From: Desmodesmus armatus
Taxonomy: Eukaryota > Chlorophyta > Chlorophyceae > Sphaeropleales > Scenedesmaceae
Direction of reading: 5' to 3'
DNA length: 64,000 nucleotides
Assembly (NCBI GenBank): GCA_007449985.2
Contig: VIIQ02000027.1
Span: 7,501-71,500, forward strand
A model generated the notes under the pieces. That model saw only the letters and a list, made by a program, of their open reading frames with translations. It was not told where the DNA came from and did not search any database. Positions 21,576-33,500 of this stretch are shown in pieces. The position numbers were made by a program, and so were the translations under genes. How positions within the stretch are numbered: position 1 is the first letter of the stretch; the number at the start of each line of letters is the position of its first letter.

Positions 21576-24500
21576 AAGCCATGTCAACGACGGACCTGAT
21601 GACGCCATTGTGATCTCAATATTTTGTTGGCGTCCTTTCATGAGTCTGCCCACCACAGAACCTGCTTCTGTTTGTCCGTCCTCACACTGCATTGGGGGGT
21701 CCCCAAACGCACAGCACCCCTCACGACCTCGCTCAGCACAGTTTGTTGCACAGCTAGGCCTCCCCACCATCCGACCTGCCCACCCACCCACCCAACACAC
21801 ACCTGCTGCCCTGGCTGCAGTGCGCAGCAGGACCCCCGCCGTGCCCGGCGTCTGCTTGCTGGCCGGGGTCTTGAGTGCTGCCCAGGCTGCTGTGCGACAG
21901 GCGTGACCTCGAGCACAGCAACCTTCACCACCCCACTCAGCACAGTGTGTTTGCAGGCTAGGCCCCCCTTCCATCCCACCTACCCGCCCACCCGCCCATT
22001 CAACACACCCCTGCTGCCCTGGCTGCGGTGCGCAGCAGTGCCCCAGCCGTGCCCGGTGTCTGCTTGCTGGACGGCGTCTTGAGCGCTGCCAGGCTGCTGT
22101 GTGACAGGCGTGACCGCGAGCACAGCAACCTTCACCACCCCACTCAGCACAGTTTGCTGCACCACTAGGCCTTACCCCCCCCCCCCCCCAAACACACCCG
22201 ACCCACCCAACACACACCGGCCCACCCACCCATCCACACCCACATACCTGCTGCCCTGGCTGCGGTGCGCAGCAGTGCCCCAGCCGTGCCTGGCGTCTGC
22301 TTTTCGGCCGGCGTCTTGAGTGCTGCCAGGCTGCTGTGTGACAGGCGTGACCGTGAGCCCGTGCCTGCCGCTGTTGCAGGAGTCTTGAGGCCGGCGGCGC
22401 TGCCAGGGTTTGGACGGCTGCAGCACACACAGGGGGATGCAGTAGCAAAGAAGAAGACAGTGACCAAGAAGATCTGCTGCTGCTGTAGTTTAAGATGCAT
22501 TGCATGGATGCAATGCATGGCTAGCACTTGCTGCAACTCTGGTGGTTCTGCCTTATTTGGTCAAACCCGGTGTAGGGGTGACAATTTATGAGGTTGACCC
22601 GGCTTAACCCTGGTGGATCATGCCATTGTTGTTTGGCAAAGGGACACTTACTTAGCTACTCATGTAACATGCTGGGTTCGCTGCCATTGCACGAACGGCG
22701 GGGAAAGCGTTCATGTAACATATTGGGGCTTGGGAACAGGTTGACTGACAGTGTGAGGAGCACGTAATGAGGGGCCTCGCACCTGCTGCTGGCGCCCGTG
22801 GTGATGGCGGCGGCATCTCGCCGGCCCCTCCCTGCTGCTGCTGCTGCTTGAGCCGCCGCTGCCGCTCTGCTGTCTTGAGCACCTCTGCTGCCACTGGCGG
22901 GCCTGGCAGCACCCCAGCAGGCGGCGGGCTGACCCTGCTAGCAATACCGCTGGGCCCGGCCGCAGCTGCTGCTGCTGCTGCTGCTGTGTGCTCCATGCCT
23001 GCAGCAGTGTGAGGCTCGACTTCATCTGGCTGGTGCTCTCCTGCCGCTCCTGCTGCTGCTGCTGCCGGTGCGCCTTGTGCTGCTGCTTTGTTGTGCTGCT
23101 GCTTCGCCAGCTCGGCTTGCTTGATGTCGTACAGGATCTCCTTGGCCAGCTGCAGGGTGGTGAACACAGCAGCAGCGCAGCAGAGAGAGCATGTGGCGGG
23201 GTGTTGCAGGCCATGGCGGCGAATGTCAACACAACAGTTGCAGCACAGATGGTGCTCGGTGTTGCAGGCCATGGCTTGGAATGTACAGTAGTGACCGAGC
23301 ACAAAGCACCATCAGGTGTGCTCAACCCCAACAATGTCACACCTGATGTTGCTGCCTGCCTCCCAGCAGAGTGCAAGCTGTACTGGCCTTCACTGTACAC
23401 CTGTACTGCACTGCACTGTCATACATCACTCTCCTGCACTGCATTGATTCAGCACACAAGTCCTGCTGTAAGTGGACCACCCACCTGCTTGTCTGCCACC
23501 AGTATGTCCTCCACCTCCCCCTTGTACTCCTTGAGCAGAGCGGCAAAGCACCCCATCAACTCAGCCATCAGCGGGTGACGCACCTGCAGCAGCGACGGCA
23601 ACAGCAGCGGCAACGACAACAGCAGAAGCAATGCGGTGCAGCATCAGCATCAGCAATGCGGCGGCAGCAACAGTAGCGGCAGCAAGACAGCAGCAGTGTC
23701 AAGCAGGAGTTGTCAGCCAAGGCCAGACGGGGATCAAGCAGCCAGTGCAACGTAAGAAGAAGGAGCCCGAAGATGCGTGCATGCCTCCACAGTTTCAGCA
23801 CACAACACCATCACAGCCCTCCCCTCAGCAGCTGGCTCCGTGCCAGTACACCACAAGACCTGTATTGAAAACCACGGCTGCTGTTATACACCCGCAGTCA
23901 GCACCAACTCGGCGCCGACGCAAACATCCACACGGTCAAGGCCCAGGCAGGCACAGCCACACGCCACAACCCCCCCCCCCACTCCAAGCCTGGCCCACTC
24001 CACCCACCTCTGCCAGCAGTCGCCTCAGTTCCACCAGCACCGGCACCACCTGCTCCACCAGGTGCCGCTGGCACCAATGCATCTTCCTACATGCTCAGCT
24101 CCCCCCAAACCACAACACAAACCACCTGCAAAGCCCTGCCCCTTCCCACCCCACCTCTGCCACACCCACCTCTGCCAGCAGCAGCATCACTTGCATTAGC
24201 ACCACCTGCTGCACCAGGTGCCACTGACATATATCTACACCTCCCACCAAGACACAGCACCCCGCGCCCCTATCAACCCACCTCTGCCAGCAGTCGCCTC
24301 AGTTCCACCAGCACTGGCACCACCTGCTCCACCAGGTGCCGCTTCATGAGGGCAGACACCAGCTTGCCACGGGCCTTGGCAGCAGCCTCGGCAGCAGTGG
24401 CAGAGCCGCCGCTGGCAGCGCCAGCAAGCTGGGAGCCACTGGGCAGCTCCTCGTCCTCCGTGGCAGCCAGGCGGCTGGGAGACACCTGCAGGCACGGTGA

Positions 24501-27500
24501 GCATGCTGTACTTAGCACTGTTGATGTACGGAGCAGTGGGGTGCGGTACGCTATGCTGCAGTATCGACAGGACAGGACAGGACAGGACAGGACAGGACAG
24601 GACAGGACAGGACAGGAAAGGACAGGACAGGACAGGACAGGACAGGACAGGACAGGACAGGACAGGACAGGACAGGACAGGACAGGACAGGACAGGACAG
24701 AAACGAGACAGAAGACTTAGCAGTGTACTGTGTGCCGCACCTTGATCTCCTTGCAGGCCATGAGGCAGAGGGCATCCCGCAGCACCTCCTCGCACTCCGA
24801 CAGCGGCAGCAGCCCGTCCGCCACACCCGCCAGCACCTCCCCACACAGCTTGGCCGCGCTGTTGAACTTGTGCTCCGGCGACATCGAGCGCAGCAGCGCC
24901 GCGTAGATCAGGTCACGTGACGCCCTGCACACAGAACACAGAGGCAGGGTCAGCACAACACAGACACCATCACAACAGGAACAACCACCACACTGTGATC
25001 CAACGTTGCCCTGCAGAAAGCCCTGTTGCGCAAGTGTACACAGAGGCAGCACAGCACAAAGCACATATGTTTTCTACCGTACAAGCCATCAGTGGGCACC
25101 ACATCTGTTGCTGAGTTTTGTTGCCCATACCATGCAGTCTTGTTCATAGCTTGCCTCCCAGACAGGCCGGTACCTGCTTGTGACACTACCATCTGTGCGT
25201 CTTTTTATGAACTAATGACAACACAATGTGTCAGGTACGCGTCTGCTGGGCGGCGTGGCTGAACTTTGCAGCCATCATACACACCTACACGGCACCCCTA
25301 TCTGCTTGCCTCCCTTGGCCAGTACTAGCTCACGCCACACCCACCTGTGCTGCTTGCCCTTCAGCGTGAACTGCGCAGGAGAAGCCACCGACATCACATC
25401 CCCACCAGCACCACGCTCTTGCTCCCCCTCCTCCAACTCGTCGCCGCCGAGGCTCCACCCCCACCGCCGCCAAGGTTAGCGCCCAGCCGTGCGCCGTGCA
25501 GGCCCGCTGTGCAGCCATTCAGCACGAAGAGAGCCTCGACAAAGTGGTTGTAGGCCAGCAGCGGCGCCTTGACAGCAATCACATCCCGCAGGAGGTACTC
25601 AGCCAGCTGACGGACAGCAGGGGAGGGGTCCACTAGTGCCAGCAGGAACCGGTGGAACAGGGGGCCCCGCCATTTGACATAGTCCTTCATAAGGAGGTTG
25701 GCTAGCAGAGCCAGCGCCTGCCTGCGCACCAGTTCGTGGCGGTCCCTGCACGACACAATTGTGGGGTCACAACAGCACACATACAGCCTGCTGAGTAAAT
25801 TGTGTGGACGGCTACTGTCGACAGTGCCGTGTGCTTGCGCACCAGCTCGTGCTGGTCCCTGCACGACAAACAATCAAAGCACACATACAGCCTGCTGAGT
25901 GAAATGTGTGGACGATGGCAACTGTCTTCAGTGCCAGTCTGCCTGCGCACCAGCTCATGCCGGTCCCTGCACGACACCATTGTGTCACAACAGCACGCAT
26001 ATAGTCTGCTCAATGGCATGTGTGGACAATGGCAACTGTCTTCAGTGCCAGTGTGCCTGGCCACCAGCTCGTGCCGGTCCCTGCACGACACCATTGTGTC
26101 ACAACAGCACGCATATAGTCTGCTCAAAGGCATGTGTGGACGTCTACTCTGTACAGTATCAGTCTGCCTGCGCACCAGCTCGTGCCGTTCCCTGCACGAC
26201 ACAAGAGCAGCCATTCGTTCTGTCTGGTTCCGCTTGTCCATATGTATCGACCTATGAGGACAACTGATCTCTGCCGTGCCCCCCTGCCTGCGCACCAGCT
26301 CGTGCCAATCCAGCTGTTGCTCAATGAGCTTTGTGGACTGCCCTGTTGGTAAACCCCCCACGCTGTTTGACTTGGCTGGGTTGCAGTGCTATGGGCGCCT
26401 CTGTTGAAAACAGCACCGTGACATGCCCACTCGGGGGTAACTCATCTGCTACTTGTGAAAGAACAGGAACATATATTGTTGTGGCATGCTGACCCAGTCG
26501 CAAGCCTTCAGTCCCTCAAAGCTACTGGCTGTCTTCTGTGTGGGCCATCTAGATACGCCCACAGTAAGGATGACCCCTGCAAAGAAAGTCGCCCAAGACT
26601 GCATCTGCACCCACCTGATGCATCCCGCCAGGCGGGGCATGTGCGCATCTACCAGCGCGGTGTACTGGATAAGCATGTCTGACAGCGCCACCATGATGTT
26701 GTTGCGCACCACCGGAAGGGAGAACGCCCCAGCTCCTGCACAGTACAGCACATGACAGGATAGGACAGGGCAGTGCAATGGTTCCGGGGCAGAGTCCAAG
26801 CTGCGAGGCAAAGCGGCAAGGCACTTGCACAGTCAGCGGCGATGGCCAGAATAACACATCCATGACCTCCCCCCAGGCCTCCCCAAAGGCCTGAGACCGC
26901 CGGTGTGAGTGTCGTCCACGCTGTGAAGCACGAGTCTGACAGTGGTATGTCATCTATGTTTGCAATGGCACAACATCAGGATGCTCGACCTGAGCTGTTT
27001 GACCAATGGTCCCTATCAACAACAGCACTTACCTGCACAAACAGGGGAACCACCTTCTTTGCCAGGCTCTCATCCACCAAGCACACCTTCCCCAGTGCGA
27101 TCCACGCATGCGCCTGCACGCACGCAGGCACAAGCCGTCCGCCTGCCCCTGCCCCTGCCGCCTCAGGAGCCCCTGTCGCCGCACCCGGCTGCTGCGTCCC
27201 CTCTGGCTGCTGCTGCTGCTGCTGCTGTTGGGTCCCCAAAGCTTGAGAGGGACCAACCGCTCCTGCTCCTCCAGCTGCTTGACCCTCCGGGCCATGATAC
27301 TGGCTGAGCATTACTTGAGAGGAAGGGACCCCATACTGCTGCGAAGCCGCCACAGCAGCAGCACCTGGCAGGAACTTGTGTGCTGTGAGGGTCTGCAGCA
27401 GCAGGGTGAGGTTGCTGGAGGGCTTGGCTGCCCTCAGCAGCGCCACCTGGCCGGCCGTGAACACTGCCACGCAACTGCTGTGGTCTGCGGCAGTGTCGCA

Positions 27501-30500
27501 GCTGCTGCTGCTGCCGGCGGCTGCCGGCTCTGCTGCGCTGCCGGAGCGGCTGTCAATGTACCTGCAGTAAGTAAAGTCAAGTTAAATCAGTCACTTCCGC
27601 CTGAATGGTCAAAACACATGATCCTTTGGACTCGGCACGGCAATACAGAGTGCACGAGATTCACAAATGCCAAACCCTGTGCCGGGGTTCAGCAAGCGGC
27701 CCAAACTATCATAAGCAGGCGTGTGCAGCATCTTGTGCTTCTAGGTTGGCATGTGATTTATTGCTACTATGCAAAAACAGCTGTGCAGCTTCCGACACAT
27801 GGGCAGACAAGGCTGCCTTACACAGTGAAGGCCGTCAAGTCCATTCGCTCACCGGCGCAAGCTGTCCTGCACAGCAGCATACACCTGCTTGCTCCAGGCC
27901 TCTGGGCTGCCCACCCCGCTGGCCCGCGGCCCACCGGGGCCCTTGGCTGCTGATCCTGCAGCCCCGGAGTCCTCTGTCAGCCTGTACAGCGCTGTCACAT
28001 GGGCTCCCGCTGCTGCCGGCGGCAGCTGGAACGACAGGATGTGCTGCAGGCGCATGGAAGATGAGGGGATATGGGTTATAGTCAGAACACATTGCAGTAT
28101 CATCAGCATCTGAAGTTTGAGTGGGGCACGGGCACCAGCACGCAGCTGGTTTGACAGGATGCGGTGCGAGTGCAGCGCATGCCATGCAAACTGAGCAAGG
28201 CAGTCAGCAGGTCCCAGCCCATGGCACACCAACACAGGCCATAGACCCCTGCCCTGGTGCTCACAGCATCACCAAGCCATTCAGTACAGTGCATGTAGCA
28301 AGCTACGATTATAGAGGCAAAGTCCTGCACCACAAAGGAGCCAGGGGCAAGGGGCTTTCCCGCACCTGCATGCACCCACAGTAGTCGCTCAGGTCTGCTT
28401 CTCCAGCGGTTGCATTCACCTCCCTCCCTCCGCTCTCACCTGCAGCAACTCTGTCGCCAGCTTCCAGGACAGGCTACGCTGGATCAGGACGACTGCTAGC
28501 AGTAACAGCCTATGACGCCGCACCAGCACAGCCCCACGTGCCCCTCAAACACCACCCCCACAACCACCCTCCCTCACCTGCAACAGCTCTGTCGCCAGCT
28601 CCTCTGCCTGCTCTTTAGGGAAGCCCGCCGTCGTGTGCGAGATCACCAGCAGCAGCGACGCGGCCTCGTCAGTCACACCAGCATCCTCGGCCGCGGCCCC
28701 GGGCGCGTGCGCCCCTGCCGCCCGCTGCTTGACAGCGGTCCAGCGCTGCTGCAGGAACTGCCAGCTGGGGGCGGAGGGGTCTTGGGCTGCGACCTCGCGA
28801 AGGACGGTCCAGGCGCCCAGCGCAGCAGCACTACCAGCAGGGAATCCTGGCAGTAACAGAGACAGAGACAGAGACGCAGACACAGGCATGTGCACAGGTA
28901 CGGTCATGCACATGCATGCACTACCAATTGTCCACGGGAGCAGACATGTCAGCATTATGTAGCAACGTGGCGTGCCAGCATTCAACATGGGTACCCAGCG
29001 CAGCAGCACTACCGTTAGGGAAATGTGTCGCAGCAGACATACACACATATAAGCCTCAGGGTACTGTGGCCAACAAAAGCAGGTGTGTCGGCATGATGTG
29101 TCAGCACACACGCGGTCAAGTGCCACAAGCTACGTCACAGCATGATAACGTCAGCCCTGTCTGGGGTTGACAGAAGCGGCATCATACGATGATTTACTGC
29201 TGCGCTGACTGTACAAGCTCACAAGAAGTCGTGGCGGCCCACCCTCGCCTGCAACAAGAGCCTCTAGTCCCTGTCACCATCTCAGACTGCCTCTTCACGC
29301 CCTTTCCTCAGTATCCCCCCCTCCCCTCACGGCACTCACCAGCAATGACTGAGCAAGCTCACAGCACTGTTGACGGCGGCTGACACTCGCCTGCAACAAG
29401 AGCCTCTGGCCCCCCTCACTCTCTCAGACTGCCTCCCTACCCCCTCCCACTCAATACCCTCCGCCCTCTCCCTCCCTGCCCTCACTGCACTCTCACACTC
29501 ACCAGCAATAAGAGCCTCCAGCCCCCGTGCCACCGGCCCCGCCTTCAACTTCTTCTTCACCATCATTGCAGCACACAGCTTGCCCAGACACGCCCCCGCA
29601 GCAGAACCCACACTCGACACCGCCCCCAGCAGCGGCCTCAACTCATGGAACACAGCAGCAGCAGGGGTGCCCTCAGTACTGCTGCTGCCGCCCGCGCCAG
29701 CTGCTGCTGTATCCTCCTGCCAGTCCAGGTCCATGGTGTCTGCATCGCCTGCATTGTGAGCCTGGCTGGGCCCTGCGCCTTTCCTGGCCCCCGGTTTGGT
29801 CTTGGCTGCTTCTGCTGCCTTATCAAACAGCAGTGCGGCCGCCCAGTCTGACAAGCAGTCCTGCACAAAGGCATGCCAAGCAGCAGCGGATGCAGAAGCA
29901 CCAGGTCAGCACCTTGCATTGAAGCTTCGCTCAAAGCTGCACTTCTGCCACATGCACGCACACGCACATCTCACCACGAACGCTGTTCTGATGCTGGGTT
30001 GAGAATTCCAACATTGAGAACCACGCGCAGAGATGCTTTGCTCGCCAGCATCACTGCCGCAGCTTTGGCGCACCTGAATGCTGGCCTCCACGTCCCGCAC
30101 CAGCGGCAGTGCTGATGCTACCCAGGCTGTGCACAGGCTGGGCTCGGCGGGGAACAGCTCCAAGAGTGTGCTCAGCGCTACCAGGGCGGCCTTGCGCACA
30201 CTCACCTGCACAGCACAGCACGGCACAGCGGGCATGAGCAGGCATTGAGATGGCAGATGCAGGCTGTTGCATGTGCATGCTGCTACCATTTGTTGCCATT
30301 GGCATGCTTCACGGCTGGTTGGAGCCTCAACACTCCTTTGGAGCAGCACTTGCACATGTGTTGATCAGTGCAGGTCCTGCCTCCACACGTGTCCGAGCAG
30401 GTCAACCTCGATCAGACACTTCAGGCGCAGGGAGGGAGAAGGGGAGGGAGGCCGGGCAGGCAGAACGAACGGAGGTGGGAAAGGGGGAGGAAACTGGGAG

Positions 30501-33500
30501 GGAAGGAGGATGGGGACGCAAGCCTCACCAATGGGTCGGTTGTTGCTGCCTCCAACAGTGCCAGGTCAGCGCTGCTGGGCAGCTGGCGCGGTTCCTGTGC
30601 CTTTCACCTGCAGCCGAACCCCTAACTGCAGACCGCTCTGCTGGGCAGCTGGCAGGGGGCAACCTGCCACCAAATCCAAACTTTGGCCCATGCAAGCACT
30701 ACACCCTAAACAAACAGTTCTTTGCAGCCTGAACCCCTCAAGCCTCACCAGTGGGTCTGTGGTGGCGGCTTCCAACAAAGCCAGGTCAGCGCTGCTGGGC
30801 AGCTGTCGGGGGTACACCTGCCAGCTGGCGCGCATCACCAGCAGGGCCTCCAGCAGCTGCAGGGCACCACGCCGCACCGCTGCCTTGCTGTCGCCGCAGC
30901 GGCGGTGCACCAGCGACATCACAGGGTTCAGGTCCTGCACCAGGGTTGAGCAGTGCAGCGCAGAGTGTCAGCAACACAGTGTAGTACAGTACATCAGTTG
31001 GGGACAAGGCACTCAGCCACAAGAAAGCCAGGTGCTTGCACATTACTACAACGCAAGGGGACGGCCTTCATGGGGATTGGGCAGGAAGGAAGCACACTGA
31101 CTGACTGCAGCTGCATCCTGTGAGCTAGCAAGAGACCGTCTGACTTGCTGCTAAACAAACAGGCCTTGCTCAGCAGGCAGGTTGCATATCAACCAACCAG
31201 CAACAACAGCACCAGATGCAGAGCTGCTACACACTGCCCACCCACGCACCCTCGCTTGCCCCCACCCTCCACTCACCGCACTCAGCTGTGCCAGCATGAA
31301 CGCCACAAAGCCAGCCCCCTGGCTCTGCCTCAACGCCCGCTGCCTCCTGACTGCTGCTGCAGCCTGCACATCCTCTCCGTCGGCCCCATCCCCATCTCCA
31401 GCTCCTCCTGCTGCAACCTCCTCCTCCTCCTGTGGCTCTGCATCATCATCAACTGCCCCCCTGCCAGCCTGGCCTCCTTCCATGCCTTCTGCAGCATCGG
31501 CATCTGCCTCTCCTGCATCCTCTGAGTCCTCGTCCCCATCGCTGGCATCGCCGGCAGCCCGGCCCCGTAGGACCTTGCCACGGCGTGGCGGCGGCTGCTT
31601 GCTGGCTTGCGGCAGCTGCAGCGCAGGGGCATGGGAATGTGTTTTATATCATCCTTGATCCTATGCTTGCGTAACTGCCTCCCTCTCTCCGTGTTTGCAT
31701 CCGGCACATTCAGGAGAGGGGCACAGTTGTCTGCAAGTGCCATTCCATGCAGGCTGTTAGCCCTTGGTGTGCAAAATGCCATTGTGATACACCAGGACAG
31801 CGTCTGTGCAGCTGCTTTGGCCTGCATGCAATCCTTTCAAGCAGCAGGTACTGCCACACTGACCCCTTACAAAGCAGCCAACCTCGCTCGCATGTATGCC
31901 AACAAGCATGCCACTACATTTCCAATACCGCACCTGCAGTGCCGCTGCCGCTCCCAGCCCCTCCACGAAAGCCTCTGCCACCTGGTGCTGCTCGCTGGAG
32001 GGGTCCTGCGCCAGCAGTGCTGCAAAGCAGTCCACAACCTCAGCGAGGTCTGCCAGCGCCCTGCCACGCACCACCGCTGACTTGTCGCTGCACCTGCAGT
32101 CACACCAGCACCACAGCGGCAACAGGGCAGTGCAAGTGAGTGGTTGGTAGTCAAAAGAATCCTTGTCTGAAGACCTACAGACTCTACAAGCATGACGCAA
32201 ACCCTGGGACACAGCTATCATCCAGGTCCATTTTGCAGCGTGGCTGCTTGTTTATTCCATGTAACGCTGCTTCTACAGACACCTGACCCCCATGGCCCAC
32301 CTCTGCAGCAGTGTTGCCAGCGCCACAACGCTCCAGGGGGCGACCACCATCCCAGCAGGGACGTTGGGTCCCTTCCTGCGTGACTCAGCAGCCCTTGTTG
32401 GTGCTGGCGTCGCCGTGAAGGCAGCATCGGCCTCGCCGGCTGGCTGTGCTGGTGCTGCGCTGCCGCCTGGTGCTGACGCTGCCGCTGCTGCGAAGGTGCT
32501 GCGCTTGAAGGGCTCTGGGAGGTTGAGCAGCAGGTTGTTGGCGAGGCCCACTGACAGCGTGCGCAGGCCGAGCTGGCAACAGCAGCAAGAAACACGGCAA
32601 ACCAGCAGAAGGTCAACAAGCAGAGATAGACAGTGCCCCCCAATCAATTTGCTGGAGGCTGGCTGGTGTTCATGCAGCCCTTTGGCACAACATCAATCAA
32701 GTAAAATTGGAGGGTGGTGGTCTGGCACCGCTGGCTGATGCCAACCACAGCATTCCTGCAGGAGCCCACACGACACCCATGCGCTGCGACCGTTACTACA
32801 GCACAACAACTGCTCTGCCCAGCAACACCAAGCAAATCCCCCACAGCCTTCACACAACACTGCCAGCCGAAGGCAGCTGCTGCCCATTCGCACCTGCTTG
32901 GTCCTGCTGAGCTCAAACACAAAGCCGACAAACTGCTCCTGCTCCCACTGCGGCAGCTCCACCACAAGCTCAGCTGCTGCCTTGATGGCGCCGGCCCGAT
33001 TGTCGGCCTTGTCGGGTGCACGAAGGCACAGGTGGCGTGCCAGGGTGGCGACTGCATCCTGGATATCAGGGTTGCGCCTGCAACACCAGAACAACAGGGC
33101 ACACTCACTGTTGCAGCCGGCACGGCTAGTCCCTTGGCTGAGCACTTGCTGCTGGAAACCTTATGACCAGGCAATTTGCCTTGCCAAGCAGATGTCACTA
33201 TGCTGCTTGGCTTGCAATGTAGCCACAACGTTGGCTGGCTTTTGGTGTTGGACACACCTCAAGGTAGCAGCAGCCACACCAGCAGCCACACCGGTCGTGC
33301 CTGATGCTGCTGGGTGTACTGCAGGCGCAAACTCCAACCAACAGCCGTCCATAAGTTTCAGCAAACACATCGCATGGCCCCAGTGTCTGATGCGGCAAGA
33401 GATACTATCCACACACAGTGCAGTCTGAGAGTCGCACCTGAAGGCTTCCTTCACAAAAGTCAGTGCTGCACTCCTGTCTGCGGCCACCTCTGCAGCAGTG

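Noticed and set aside
21522..22505. 327-codon minus-strand frame rich in Cys, Gly and Trp
   Set aside because: It is a shifted reading of the triplicated CAP-D3 exon and its introns; the conserved frame is the LKTPA..KQTPGTAG one.
24497..24745. Long frames on both strands reading TGQDR or VLSCP repeats
   Set aside because: They are produced by the GGACA pentanucleotide microsatellite, which leaves all three frames open; no start context or conservation.
25702..26361. A 219-codon minus-strand frame with repeated HELVRRQ taken as a repeat protein
   Set aside because: The repeats are copies of a splice junction; conservation with CAP-D3 begins only at the last copy and the intervening parts are intron-like.
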